Positions 19,234 to 27,987 of a stretch of DNA of 28,786 nt are shown in pieces. The stretch covers positions 1 through 28,786 of IMG/VR virus record IMGVR_UViG_3300009506_000147. One strand, given 5' to 3'. Origin of the DNA: a virus. Every line of letters begins with the position of its first letter. The first letter of the stretch is position 1. Position numbers and translations under genes: made by a program. The notes under the pieces are model-generated. The model saw only the letters and a program-made list of their open reading frames with translations. It made no database searches and had not been told where the DNA came from.

Positions 19234-19523
19234 CTGAGGGATATGTTGACGGCGATCATCGAATCATTAGGTGTAATGCTTGTAGTCTAAATTTAGTTGA
19301 CATTTGGATTACACGACCCAACATGCCTATGAAGACGAACGTGAGAGCTATATGCTTCAATTGTCAACGGGAAACTGAAGTCGTTGAAGTGAAGGGAGCA
19401 TTTGAAATAGGGTTTACTGACGATTCACAAATAACAGACCTTGAATATGACGAAGAACCTGCCAAGGGTGGTAAGGGTTTTGTCATGGGGGTCGTAGCCA
19501 AAACAGCGGACAATAGATCATGA
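19179..19523 (+). CDS. Zinc-ribbon-like small protein (114 aa)
   Basis: ATG 19179 follows AAGAG inside the previous gene. Two Cys pairs, CNAC (about residues 32-35) and CFNC (about 59-62), separated by a strand region form a probable zinc ribbon. After it the protein is acidic (DDSQITDLEYDEEPAKGG). It may bind nucleic acid or a protein partner. ATGA overlap with the next gene. Confidence 0.55.
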   Translation: MGKSIYDEICEQRADTTLTEGYVDGDHRIIRCNACSLNLVDIWITRPNMPMKTNVRAICFNCQRETEVVEVKGAFEIGFTDDSQITDLEYDEEPAKGGKGFVMGVVAKTADNRS

Positions 19524-19969
19524 AAGAAGACTTGAAAGCCGCAGTTCACAAGATAGATTCTAACGCACCAGACAAACCAATTGGCTTTACCCATGAGGTA
19601 GGTGTTGACGATAAAATGTTAGGTTATACTGCGGCAACTACCAAAGCTAACAAAGATACCGTTCATCGAGAAGAGGCTCCTCGCATCGACCCTGACGATC
19701 CTAAGTGTTATGCTAAACTGTTAGTCACCAAAGACGGTGGTGAAGAACGTTCGAAGTATTTCGTCAAGATAAATTTCAGGGGAGAACTATTCGATCCTTG
19801 GGGTATCTTTTCAGAAGGTCGTGAGAAACGATACTTGAAGCATACAGGCAAAGATGAATGGAACTTCCAAACGGTTGGCAAGAATGCGTTCTTGTTCTAC
19901 CTGATGTTTCTCAAGACTCGTAACAGAGCTTACTTAACACACGCACAACGAGAGGTACGCAATGCCTAG
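19520..19969 (+). CDS. Hypothetical protein (149 aa)
   Basis: It starts in an ATGA overlap. The first 60 residues are polar. The second part is a compact alpha/beta domain (CYAKLLVTKDGGEERSKYFVKINFRGELFDPWGIFSEGREKRYLKHTGKDEWNFQTVGKNAFLFYLMFLKTRNRAYL). There is no recognisable motif. It overlaps the next gene by 8 nt and is part of the block leading to recA. Confidence 0.6.
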   Translation: MKEDLKAAVHKIDSNAPDKPIGFTHEVGVDDKMLGYTAATTKANKDTVHREEAPRIDPDDPKCYAKLLVTKDGGEERSKYFVKINFRGELFDPWGIFSEGREKRYLKHTGKDEWNFQTVGKNAFLFYLMFLKTRNRAYLTHAQREVRNA

Positions 19970-20363
19970 ACAACTTACCAAAGTAGAAAAATTCTTCATT
20001 GAGAAGAATCGTAATCTGTCAGCCGAAGAATTGGCTGCCGATTTTGACGGCATCGGACCCAAGACCGTTCAGCAATTCCTTGATGAACTTCCACCATCGG
20101 AAGAACCACCAGAAGTTCCAGAGGAACCACCAAATCAAACTCCAAAAGAAAGACAAGCCGACTTGGCACCGTTGGGTTTGAAGGCTGGTGACCACATGGC
20201 TCGTGATCCAGAAGCTGGATACACAGCAATGACAAAGGAAGCTGCTGAAATCGCAGAGGCTAACAATCCGGTAGTAGAAAGCCGTGGTAAAGCTGCTGTG
20301 GAAGAAAGGAACAAGACTCGTATTCATCGACCATTGGGAAATAGGAAAAGCTACAAAGGATAA
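19962..20363 (+). CDS. Protein with helix-turn-helix-like N-terminus and Pro linker
   Basis: ATG 19962; the ribosome site (GAGAGG) is inside the previous gene. Residues about 5-43 (TKVEKFFIEKNRNLSAEELAADFDGIGPKTVQQFLDEL) look like a small helix-turn-helix of a kind common in phage proteins. A Pro/Glu linker follows (about 44-65, PPSEEPPEVPEEPPNQTP). The C-terminal half is low-complexity with a basic end. It may be a DNA-binding regulator or accessory replication factor; this is inference. Confidence 0.55.
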   Translation: MPRQLTKVEKFFIEKNRNLSAEELAADFDGIGPKTVQQFLDELPPSEEPPEVPEEPPNQTPKERQADLAPLGLKAGDHMARDPEAGYTAMTKEAAEIAEANNPVVESRGKAAVEERNKTRIHRPLGNRKSYKG

Positions 20364-20366
20364 ATC

Positions 20367-20801
20367 GTGGCTAAAGAATACAGCGAAAAAAATCCGTTTG
20401 AGTCAAAAAGGGGCGGTGGTTACATCAACGCCGCCCAATTTATCACAGAAACGTTGATGATACAGGCTGCCGCCCGTCGGCAACGTGTCCTGCCAAACAA
20501 GTTTTGGAGTCTACCAGAATGGCAGGGTCATTACAGACAACAAATCCAGTTTGCCCACCAACTACTCAAAATCTTCAGCGTGCGTAGCATACTAGCTGCC
20601 CTTCGTGACTATAGATGTAAGAATGTCTACTCTTTCAAAGCCCCCTGGTTAGATGAAATAATCCAAGAGTACGAAGCTAAACTAAAAGCCGGTACTTTGG
20701 AACCTGAAACAGGGATAGTATCAGAACATAAAGAGTTGACAACGAGACCACCACGTCCGAAGTCAAACAAATCGTTGAAGACTCTATTGGAGAATACATG
20801 A
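20367..20801 (+). CDS. Conserved-looking protein upstream of recA
   Basis: It starts at GTG 20367 with AAAGGAT 6 nt upstream. The 144-residue product has a basic start and a helical core (YINAAQFITETLMIQAAARRQRVLPNKFWSLPEWQGHYRQQIQFAHQLLKIFSVRSILAALRD) with evenly spaced aromatic residues, and a Pro/Lys-rich tail (TRPPRPKSNKSL). The core has the feel of a conserved phage replication accessory protein, but I cannot name it. It overlaps the recA start by 4 nt, so a recombination or replication role is plausible. Confidence 0.55.
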   Translation: MAKEYSEKNPFESKRGGGYINAAQFITETLMIQAAARRQRVLPNKFWSLPEWQGHYRQQIQFAHQLLKIFSVRSILAALRDYRCKNVYSFKAPWLDEIIQEYEAKLKAGTLEPETGIVSEHKELTTRPPRPKSNKSLKTLLENT

Positions 20802-21862
20802 GCGAAGAGATATTGCAGAGATTGGTTAAGAAGTATGGAGCAGGGGCGTATGTATCAGGGTCAGAAATAGTCAATGAAAAACTTGAGATCGTTTCTTTTG
20901 GACCCGCCCTAGACGCTATTACTGGTGGCGTACCACGTGGTAGTGTAGTCAGATTGACAGGCAAAGAGAAATGTGGTAAGACCGTATCTGCCCTGTCTCT
21001 TGCTAGAAATGCTCAGCTTCAGCACCCCTCAACCGTTGTTGCCTATCTTGATATAGAGGGGCGTATTAAACCTCGTGACATTAAAGGCATCAAGGGATTA
21101 GACTTAAACCGCTTCAAGGTGTTTAGGTCATTTAGAGATGAGAAGACAGATAAAATTCACACCTATACTGGTGAAGAATTCCTGACAATTGGTGAAGAGT
21201 TTCTACATGAAGCCCCTCGTAGTGTGGTGATTGTAGATTCCATCTCACAATTGCTAGGCAAAGATGAACTTGAAAGTGATATAGAAAAGCAACATCGTGC
21301 CCCTGGTGCTGTGATGATGGCAAGATTCTGTCGTCGTATGACACAAATCATAGGGGTAAACAAATGCATTGTAATTGGTATCACACATCAAATTGCCAAC
21401 ACGGACGCCAATCCTAAAAGTCCGAAGATTGTAGAGAGTGGTGGTACTAAGATCAAATATGCCACTGACGTTGCCTTGCACGCCAAGAAAGTAACCCCCT
21501 GGGTTTACAAAGACGTGCAGGTAGGGCAATCCGTACTATGGAAGACTACCTCAACTGCAATTTGCCCGCCCGGCAGAGAAGGTACATCATGGATTCGGTA
21601 TGGAACTGGTATTGATGAAGACCTCGAACTGGTTGAACTAGGAATAGGGGCTGGCTTTCTGAGTAAAACCTCAGAGAAAAGTGCATGGATTACACTAGAC
21701 TATCTAGGGGATGAAGACCTCAATAAGGATGGTAAGCAGAGGAGTTATCAAGGTAAAGAGGCTGTTCTGCTTGAATTTCGGGAACATCCCGACCGAAAAG
21801 AACGATTGCGTGCCGAATTGAATTCTATATATGGACTTGACCATGAAAGTGAAGAGTCTTGA
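20798..21862 (+). CDS. recA: RecA/UvsX-family recombinase
   Basis: It forms a filament on single-stranded DNA and drives strand exchange in an ATP-dependent way. Residues 55-62 are the Walker A loop G-K-E-K-C-G-K-T, followed by VAYLDIEGRI and the Walker B strand SVVIVDSIS with D147. GITHQIANTDANPKSPKIVESGGTKIKYATDVALH matches the L2 loop region and the conserved GG block. The 354-residue length is close to bacterial RecA, but the acidic C-terminal tail (GLDHESEES) is short. It starts in an ATGA overlap. It supports recombination-dependent replication and repair with the nuclease genes nearby. Confidence 0.92.
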   Translation: MSEEILQRLVKKYGAGAYVSGSEIVNEKLEIVSFGPALDAITGGVPRGSVVRLTGKEKCGKTVSALSLARNAQLQHPSTVVAYLDIEGRIKPRDIKGIKGLDLNRFKVFRSFRDEKTDKIHTYTGEEFLTIGEEFLHEAPRSVVIVDSISQLLGKDELESDIEKQHRAPGAVMMARFCRRMTQIIGVNKCIVIGITHQIANTDANPKSPKIVESGGTKIKYATDVALHAKKVTPWVYKDVQVGQSVLWKTTSTAICPPGREGTSWIRYGTGIDEDLELVELGIGAGFLSKTSEKSAWITLDYLGDEDLNKDGKQRSYQGKEAVLLEFREHPDRKERLRAELNSIYGLDHESEES

Positions 21863-22244
21863 TGGTCGTGAACACACTCTTGATCTGACTGAAAAGTTTG
21901 TGTATCAAGATGATCGTCGACCACGGTCTGATCTCCACGTGAGATGCAGAGCATTACTTCAATCTGTTTTTCCTTCTTGGAGAGTGTATGAAGAAGTCAA
22001 CATACCAGGAGAGCAATTGTTCATAGACTTTTTCATTCCACGTAGGAAGATAGCTATTGAGGTTCAGGGAGAGCAACATTTCAAGTTTGTTCCTCACTTT
22101 CATGCTAACCGTATGGAATTCATGCATTCTCAAGCGAGAGACCGTCGTAAAGCCAGATGGTGTAGTGAAAACGGTATCGCCCTGGTGTGTCTACCGTTCA
22201 ATGAAACCGATGATGAATGGAGAGCACGTATCAATGACGCCTGA
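21843..22244 (+). CDS. PD-(D/E)XK (Vsr-like) nuclease
   Basis: From ATG 21843 (ATG 21831 also in frame) the product is 133 residues and overlaps recA by 20 nt. The restriction-like core reads EEVNIPGEQLFIDFFIPRRKIAIEVQGEQHFK (50-81), with D62 and E73-x-Q75, then QARDRRKARWCSENGIALVCLPFN. The D...ExQ variant and the DxxKxxWCxxNGxxLxxLP helix-strand resemble Vsr and other short phage nucleases. It would nick or cut DNA in repair or recombination. The position next to recA supports that. Confidence 0.72.
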   Translation: MKVKSLDGREHTLDLTEKFVYQDDRRPRSDLHVRCRALLQSVFPSWRVYEEVNIPGEQLFIDFFIPRRKIAIEVQGEQHFKFVPHFHANRMEFMHSQARDRRKARWCSENGIALVCLPFNETDDEWRARINDA

Positions 22245-22704
22245 AGAACGTGAGGCAGAAATTGAGAGAGTATTGGCTGAATACAAGAAGTCTTTAGGGA
22301 TTGTGTTACACGGTAATGCAGAAGCCGAACGATTTCTTAATCTGTCAATTACCGACTTGCGTCACATGGATGCAGAGCAATGTGCTGAAGTGGCAGTTAC
22401 ACTTTCTCAATTGTCTCTGTACATACAAAATGAATACAACAAACATCAACGAAAGTTACAGTGGGCTGACGACAATATCAAATCATTGGCAGCCCCTCAC
22501 TTAGAACAATATGGTAATCAATGGGTTCCTCACGACGTTAAACTAAGACGTTTTATCAGGGACAACAGTGCCGCAAGAAAACTACAAGAGATCAAGGTGG
22601 AAGCACAGCTTAGAATAGACGCACTTAGCTACATACCCCACCGTATCGACGCATTATCCAAGACTCTTCTTGAGTTAACACAGTCGAAGAGGAGACAAGC
22701 ATAA
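22234..22704 (+). CDS. Helical phage protein next to recA (UvsY-like role possible)
   Basis: ATG 22234 follows GGAGAG and overlaps the nuclease gene by 11 nt. The 156-residue product is almost entirely helical and charged, with likely coiled coil (TPEEREAEIERVLAEYKKS; VTLSQLSLYIQNEYNKHQRKLQWADDNIKS; KLQEIKVEAQLRIDALSYIPHRIDALSKTLLELTQSKRRQA). It belongs to a pattern seen in many tailed phages near recombination genes, often unnamed. Size, helicity and neighbours would suit a recombination mediator such as UvsY, but I see no specific signature; this is a hypothesis. Confidence 0.6.
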   Translation: MTPEEREAEIERVLAEYKKSLGIVLHGNAEAERFLNLSITDLRHMDAEQCAEVAVTLSQLSLYIQNEYNKHQRKLQWADDNIKSLAAPHLEQYGNQWVPHDVKLRRFIRDNSAARKLQEIKVEAQLRIDALSYIPHRIDALSKTLLELTQSKRRQA

Positions 22705-23462
22705 TGGCTAAACTTGCTACAGTAATGAAGAAGGCTATAGAAGAAGGTGATTGGGATGCCATCTGTCGTATCTACACCGCAATGACAGGTGAACCTATCG
22801 AACCACCCAAACTCATCATTCCATCCATGCGAGACATGGCAAATCTTGATATGAATACTCTTGATCCATTGGTAACTGTTCAGGTTGAAATGGATACTGA
22901 AGATGACGAAGAAGACGATGAAGAGGATGAAGAGGCTGAAGAAGATGACGAAGAAGGAATAGACGAGGGGTTAGAAGAATTTGAAACGGTTCTTCAACAA
23001 TCCCCTCAACACTTAGTCAAACCCCCTAAACGTACCGGAGCGGCGGACTATTCAGAGATCATCGCTCCATCTAAAGGCAAAAAGACAGAACAGAGATTAC
23101 GCAAGGGTGACCATGATGATGACGAGGTAGAGGCTCGTAAGGTTCCTATGGGAACACCTTTAGCTGGCAAAAAAAAAGTGGGCATTCTCAAGAAACAGTG
23201 GGCTGATAGTGGTAAATTACACCGCAAAGACGTAGAGATTGACAGAAAACTCAGCGTTAGCGATCCAATACCTCGCGGAGATCGAGATAGCACCGACGTT
23301 GGTGTAGATACAGGCAAGAAAATGAAAGTCGTTTGCAGTGAATGTGGTGGTACATTCAAAGTCAACCCTGCTCTAGCCTATGGTTACCGGAAAAAAGGGG
23401 TAAATACCTGGAAATGTAACGAATGCACGACCTCTAGACGACCTCAAAGAGAGGCTAGATAA
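22704..23462 (+). CDS. Acidic protein with C-terminal zinc ribbon
   Basis: ATG 22704 follows GAAGAGGAG. The N-terminus (KLATVMKKAIEEGDWDAICRIYTAMTGEPIEPP) is a helical module seen in phage proteins. Residues about 62-93 are an Asp/Glu run. The middle is basic and unstructured (KGKKTEQRLRKGDHDDDEVEARK; GKKKVGILKKQW). The end is a zinc ribbon: CSECGGTF and, 19 residues later, CNEC. The gene contains a run of nine A (23169-23177) that could cause slippage and remove the ribbon. It may recruit replication proteins to DNA; its position just before the helicase fits, but the function is unknown. Confidence 0.6.
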   Translation: MAKLATVMKKAIEEGDWDAICRIYTAMTGEPIEPPKLIIPSMRDMANLDMNTLDPLVTVQVEMDTEDDEEDDEEDEEAEEDDEEGIDEGLEEFETVLQQSPQHLVKPPKRTGAADYSEIIAPSKGKKTEQRLRKGDHDDDEVEARKVPMGTPLAGKKKVGILKKQWADSGKLHRKDVEIDRKLSVSDPIPRGDRDSTDVGVDTGKKMKVVCSECGGTFKVNPALAYGYRKKGVNTWKCNECTTSRRPQREAR

Positions 23463-24970
23463 TGCAAGATGTCGCTGCCGAAAGAGCAGTGTTGGCCGGT
23501 GTTTACAGGCATGGCGAAGATGCTTACTTAGATGTAGCTGACATAGTTCAACCAGATACCTTTTCAGATCGTGCTAATCAGGCTCTGTACCATTGCATGG
23601 TAGAGATGTTTGATAATCGAAAGATGGAAAAGTTGGACGAGGCGTCTCTCTTTTCCGTTGCACGAGACTTGGGGTATGACTGGTTGCTACAAGGTCAAGA
23701 TTCTAAGCATGTGTCGGCCATTCTCAACACTCAAATTCAGAAAGAAAACGTCCGCACCTGGGGTGGTCGGATTCGCCGCATACACATTGCCAACGAACTA
23801 CAAAACCAACTCAATCAAGCATGTAACGACCTAGAAAACATCAAGGGCGACGAGACCTTCGATCAAATTCTAGGGATGGCAGAAAAGCGACTCTTCGATT
23901 TTTCACAGTTCTTGACACAAAGTACCGACGGTGAAGACACCCCGCAGATCATAGGTAAAGGACAAAAGGCGTATGTAGAATATCTTGAATCCCATCCAGT
24001 GACTATGGTTGGTATTTCAAGTGGCTACCCTGTTTATGATAGGGCTATTGGTGGTGGTTTCAGACGCAAGACTGTTAATGTTATCGCCGCTAGAACAGGC
24101 GTTGGTAAAGGACAATTTGGAGTCAATGTTAGTCTGTTCAATGCCGAAAAACAACAGATTCCAGTTTTATATCTCGATACTGAAATGGGCATTGAAGATC
24201 ACTGGAATCGTACACTAGCAAACCGTAGCCGAGTGAAGATAGATGACATTGAAACTGGACAATTTGGCCAGAATGAAGAACACAAACGTAGGGTACATGA
24301 AGCTCTTGAAAAATTGGAGAACATTCCGTATCACTATGTTAACATTGCTGGCAAACCTTTTGAAGAAACGTTGTCTATCATCAGAAGGTGGTTGAAAAGA
24401 CAGGTTGGATACGACAGTAATGGATCGGCTAAGACATGTCTGATCATTTACGACTACATCAAGTTGATGACTTCGGAATCCATTCATACTAATCTGGCGG
24501 AATACCAGATTCTCGGATTCCAAATGACAGGGATGCACAATTTCTCGGTTAGACACGACGTTCCAATTCTGTCGTTCATTCAATTGAATAGAGATGGTAT
24601 TGATCGCGAAAGTATGGATACTATCTCAGGGTCTGACAGGGTGGGTTGGTTATGTAGTAACCTTACCCTTTTCAAACCTAAAACAGATGACGAAATAGCC
24701 ATAGATGGCGGACGTAGCAATGGTGAACACAAACTAGTACCACTGAAATGTCGACATGGAGCAGGATTGCCTCGTAACGATTACATCAGTGTACGTTTTG
24801 AAGGTGGTTTTTCCGCTATCACAGAGGTCGGTTTGTCAAGTAATCTGCAAAGGACTGCAAACCAACGAAACAATACCGGTTTCATAGTAGATGAAGATAT
24901 TTCACCTGATTTGTTTGAGCAAATGGTAGTAGATGATGTCGAACGAAGCGACGACGAACCCCTTCTATGA
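23462..24970 (+). CDS. dnaB: DnaB-like replicative helicase
   Basis: A hexameric 5'-3' helicase for the phage fork. The N-terminal domain (about 1-110) has the DnaB start (AAERAVLAGVYRHGEDAYLDVADIVQPDTF). The RecA-like core shows SGYPVYDRAIGGGFRRKTVNVIAARTGVGKGQFGVN (187-222) as the Walker A region, LYLDTEM (237-242), Walker B CLIIYDYIKLM with D331, and SFIQLNRDG (371-379), which matches DnaB motif 4. The Walker A reads G-V-G-K216-G217, with Gly in place of the usual Thr/Ser that binds magnesium. At 502 residues it is of normal length. The first base of its ATG overlaps the previous stop. Confidence 0.88.
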   Translation: MQDVAAERAVLAGVYRHGEDAYLDVADIVQPDTFSDRANQALYHCMVEMFDNRKMEKLDEASLFSVARDLGYDWLLQGQDSKHVSAILNTQIQKENVRTWGGRIRRIHIANELQNQLNQACNDLENIKGDETFDQILGMAEKRLFDFSQFLTQSTDGEDTPQIIGKGQKAYVEYLESHPVTMVGISSGYPVYDRAIGGGFRRKTVNVIAARTGVGKGQFGVNVSLFNAEKQQIPVLYLDTEMGIEDHWNRTLANRSRVKIDDIETGQFGQNEEHKRRVHEALEKLENIPYHYVNIAGKPFEETLSIIRRWLKRQVGYDSNGSAKTCLIIYDYIKLMTSESIHTNLAEYQILGFQMTGMHNFSVRHDVPILSFIQLNRDGIDRESMDTISGSDRVGWLCSNLTLFKPKTDDEIAIDGGRSNGEHKLVPLKCRHGAGLPRNDYISVRFEGGFSAITEVGLSSNLQRTANQRNNTGFIVDEDISPDLFEQMVVDDVERSDDEPLL

Positions 24971-26099
24971 TGATGCTGTAGGTCTCTACATCGCCACTAG
25001 AACGGCGGAAGTGTTCGGAGACATATTGAGTCAGCTAGGAGTGGAAGGTATTCGAGAAGGAAGATACCGATGGGTTGGTACGTGTCCAGTTCATGAGGGG
25101 GATAAGACCAACGCCTTTCAACTCTACATAGGTCAAAATGAGGGGGACATACCAAACTGGAAGTGTCGTACTCACCGTTGCGAATCCAAATTGGACGAGA
25201 AAGGAAAACCCATTTGGGGTAACAGCGTCATTGGATTGGTGAGAGCCATTCTGACTAAGCATACTGACCACCGTGTGACTTGGGACGAGGCGTGTCAATG
25301 GTTGTGTGACTTCATGGGTCTAGATATTTCGTCCAAGACCGACTTTCAAGTCAATTATGATAAGGTACGCCTGACTCGAATGGTGCAACAGATGCGTCCA
25401 ACTCAAAAGGTGAGTGAGAAAACTTATCCTTTGAACGAAGTGTCAAAACTAAAAATTCCTTCCCCCTACTTTCTGAAGCGTGGGTTTTCAGAAGACGTGT
25501 TGAAGCGATATTGTGTAGGAGATTGGAACCACGACCCCAAAGACCGAATGCAAAACAGAGCGGTAGTACCTATCTATGATCAAGACCGCAAACGAATCAT
25601 GGGATTTACAGGACGTTCTCTTTTTGAAAGGTGTCCAACGTGTAGGTTATGGCACGACCAAGAAAAGCCATGTCCTCAGAACGATTGGGAAGTCATGCTT
25701 GGTCAAAAATGGTTGGTCAGTAAAGACTTCAACGACAAGGATTACCTCTACAACTACTGGTTTGCTAAAGACCACATTCAAGAAACCAATACGGCAATTA
25801 TCGTCGAGGGGCCAGGAGACCTCTGGAGATTAGAAGAAGCTGGCTATCACATAGGAGTGGCCATTTTCGGTGTCAATTTGACCCCTATGCAACTGTTTGC
25901 TTTGGAGTCAAGCGGCACATTAAAACTGATTCTCCTAACTGACTCTGACGAAGCAGGTTCCGACTGTTCAACCGACTTAAAACGTCAATGCGAACGCTTG
26001 TTCAATTTGACAATTCCGGGTTTAGAGCGTAAAGATATAGGGGAAACCCCAATAGAAGAGGTCCGCTCTATACTGCACCCAATTCTGGAGAAACCATGA
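24933..26099 (+). CDS. DnaG-like primase (zinc finger plus TOPRIM)
   Basis: It makes RNA primers with the helicase, whose gene it overlaps by 38 nt. Residues 45-83 are a CHC2-type zinc finger: C51-P-V-H54 and WKC78...C83. The TOPRIM domain shows AIIVEGPGDLWRLEEAG with E292, and LILLTDSDEAGSD with D337 and D339. Between them lies an unusual second metal-binding insert, C234-P-T-C237, H241, C247. At 388 residues it is shorter than host DnaG (about 600) and lacks the helicase-binding C-terminal domain. ATG 24933 and ATG 24936 are adjacent alternatives, both without a clear ribosome site. Confidence 0.88.
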   Translation: MMSNEATTNPFYDDAVGLYIATRTAEVFGDILSQLGVEGIREGRYRWVGTCPVHEGDKTNAFQLYIGQNEGDIPNWKCRTHRCESKLDEKGKPIWGNSVIGLVRAILTKHTDHRVTWDEACQWLCDFMGLDISSKTDFQVNYDKVRLTRMVQQMRPTQKVSEKTYPLNEVSKLKIPSPYFLKRGFSEDVLKRYCVGDWNHDPKDRMQNRAVVPIYDQDRKRIMGFTGRSLFERCPTCRLWHDQEKPCPQNDWEVMLGQKWLVSKDFNDKDYLYNYWFAKDHIQETNTAIIVEGPGDLWRLEEAGYHIGVAIFGVNLTPMQLFALESSGTLKLILLTDSDEAGSDCSTDLKRQCERLFNLTIPGLERKDIGETPIEEVRSILHPILEKP

Positions 26100-26998
26100 A
26101 GATTTTAGCACTTTCAGGAAAGAAACAAAGCGGCAAAAACACTACTTGCAACTTCATTCACGGCATAGAAATGATTGCGATAGGTCTTGTCAGCCGTGCA
26201 GGTATTGATGAAAAAGGACAACTGATCCTTCCCGTCGACAACGATGGTGTAATTGAGGATGTGGTATACGATCTTGCCGCTAACTACCAACACAACTTTC
26301 AATGGTGTGCTGAGAACCTTTGGCCTTTCATCAAACAGTATTCTTTTGCAGACACGCTAAAGATGAATGTATGTATGGGAGTTTTAGGTCTTACTTACGA
26401 GCAGTGTTATGGTACTGACGAGGAAAAGAACTCCTATACCAACCTCAGATGGGAAGACATGCCCGGCATGTTAGCTCCCTATCACGTCAAAGCGTTGTAT
26501 CCAGGTAGAGAATGGGGTTCTGCCTACAATGAGGTCAAAGCTGCCGGTCTCAGATGCCACGTGCGTGGTTACATGACCGCTCGTGAAGTCATGCAATTTG
26601 TAGGAACGGAAATCTTTCGTAGGATGTACGGTGACGTATGGGCAGACGCTACCATACGGCAGATTAAGGCTGAAGGTAGTCAATTTGCCATCATTACAGA
26701 CTGTCGTTTTCCAAATGAAGTTCAGGTAGTTCAAGACGCGGGCGGAAAAGTCATTCGACTCACCCGTTATGTTGATGCCACTGATGAACACGAGAGTGAA
26801 AAAGCCCTTGATAGAGAGTTCTTTGATTGGGACCGCTTCGATGCCATCATGGATAACATGGATGCAAACATTAGAGAACAGTGTGTGATGACTACAGACC
26901 TACTCACAGAATGGGGGTGGTTGGATGAACGTACTCAAGAGGCCGTCAATGACGTGAAAGTACGTCAGTATCAAACCACTGCCAAGAAGGAATCTTGA
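26096..26998 (+). CDS. Deoxynucleoside monophosphate kinase
   Basis: It phosphorylates dNMPs to dNDPs, feeding host nucleoside diphosphate kinase. The P-loop is G8-K-K-Q-S-G13-K14-N15-T. YSFADTLKMNV and the block TAREVMQFVGTEIFRRMYGDVWADATIRQI (about 161-190) are typical of the phage (T4 gene 1-like) dNMP kinase family. FAIITDCRFPNEVQVVQDAGGKVIRLTR follows as the conserved late region. At 300 residues it is longer than the common 200-250 because of two insertions (about 30-60 and 105-150). ATGA overlap with the primase. It completes the dCMP deaminase/ThyX route. Confidence 0.87.
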   Translation: MKILALSGKKQSGKNTTCNFIHGIEMIAIGLVSRAGIDEKGQLILPVDNDGVIEDVVYDLAANYQHNFQWCAENLWPFIKQYSFADTLKMNVCMGVLGLTYEQCYGTDEEKNSYTNLRWEDMPGMLAPYHVKALYPGREWGSAYNEVKAAGLRCHVRGYMTAREVMQFVGTEIFRRMYGDVWADATIRQIKAEGSQFAIITDCRFPNEVQVVQDAGGKVIRLTRYVDATDEHESEKALDREFFDWDRFDAIMDNMDANIREQCVMTTDLLTEWGWLDERTQEAVNDVKVRQYQTTAKKES

Positions 26999-27987
26999 TG
27001 ATCATTACCAAGTTCAGGTCGTCTAGCTACAACATGTATTCGTTGTGTCAGCAACAGTATTTCATCCATTACGTGTTGGGTTGGCCAATGCCTTCTGGCA
27101 AAGCTGCTAATCAAGGCACAATAGTCCATAAGGTAATGGAAATTCTAGCTCGTCACAAGAAAGCGTATCAAGACAACCCTCGTGTACTTCATCCTGTATT
27201 TGAAGATGATCTGTATGTTGAGTGGTTAGTTGAACAATGTTTTGACTACTACACCACAAACTCAGACATCAAATGGACAAAGGGTGATTACAAGAAATGT
27301 CTCCGTTGGGTTATGAGTGCTTTGACCTTCAACGATGGCCAGTTCGACCCTCGCAGACAGAACATCATCGAGCCTGAAATGAGGTTTCGTTTCCCCATAG
27401 AGGAAGAATGGGCACGTTACGAAACTGTCGATCCTGAAACAGGTGACCGGGTAGACAAGTTCTTGGTACTACAGGGAACTATAGACCTTGTGACTATCAT
27501 ACGACCGGAAATATATGAAGTCATCGACTACAAAACTGGACGTATGCTTGATTGGATCACTAATAAAGAGAAGGATTTCTGGAGTTTATGTAGCGATCCT
27601 CAGTTGCGTATTTACCATTACGCTTTGAGCAAACTATACCCAGAAATTCAACAGTTTGTAATGACGATCTACTATATCGCCTATGACAGACCGTTTACTA
27701 TGGCCTACGGGCCTGAAGATGTAGCGGCAACAGAAGAGATGTTGAAAAAGAGATTTGAAGAAGTCAAACGAAATACATGTCCCGCTTTGATTAAGAGTTA
27801 TGATAGGTGGAAATGTACTCGGTTATGTAGGTTTGGCAAAGAAAATCATTGCAAAGACACCGATCAAACCATCTGTCAGTATATCCATAACAAGCTGAGA
27901 GAGGAAGGTATGGATCAGGTAATGATAGATGAAACTCAACCCGGTTTTACAATTGGGCAATACAATGCCCCAGGGAGTACGGTATGA
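26998..27987 (+). CDS. RecB/Cas4-like PD-(D/E)XK nuclease with possible Fe-S cluster
   Basis: ATG 26998 overlaps the previous TGA by one base, with AAGGA upstream; 329 residues. The nuclease core is seen as GTIVHKVMEIL (H44), LQGTIDLV (D163), YEVIDYKTG (D177-x-K179) and DPQLRIYHYAL (Q202, Y206), the order of the RecB/AddB/Cas4 superfamily. C17 near the N-terminus and C273, C277, C285, C293 near the C-terminus match the split cysteine set that binds a 4Fe-4S cluster in AddB and Cas4. It likely resects DNA ends for RecA-mediated recombination. No CRISPR repeats are present here, so a Cas4 role is not suggested. Confidence 0.85.
   Translation: MIITKFRSSSYNMYSLCQQQYFIHYVLGWPMPSGKAANQGTIVHKVMEILARHKKAYQDNPRVLHPVFEDDLYVEWLVEQCFDYYTTNSDIKWTKGDYKKCLRWVMSALTFNDGQFDPRRQNIIEPEMRFRFPIEEEWARYETVDPETGDRVDKFLVLQGTIDLVTIIRPEIYEVIDYKTGRMLDWITNKEKDFWSLCSDPQLRIYHYALSKLYPEIQQFVMTIYYIAYDRPFTMAYGPEDVAATEEMLKKRFEEVKRNTCPALIKSYDRWKCTRLCRFGKENHCKDTDQTICQYIHNKLREEGMDQVMIDETQPGFTIGQYNAPGSTV

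Noticed and set aside
26998-27987. Cas4 and hence a CRISPR adaptation system
   Set aside because: The nuclease is Cas4-like only at superfamily level; no repeats, Cas1 or Cas2 are seen, and the neighbours are replication genes.
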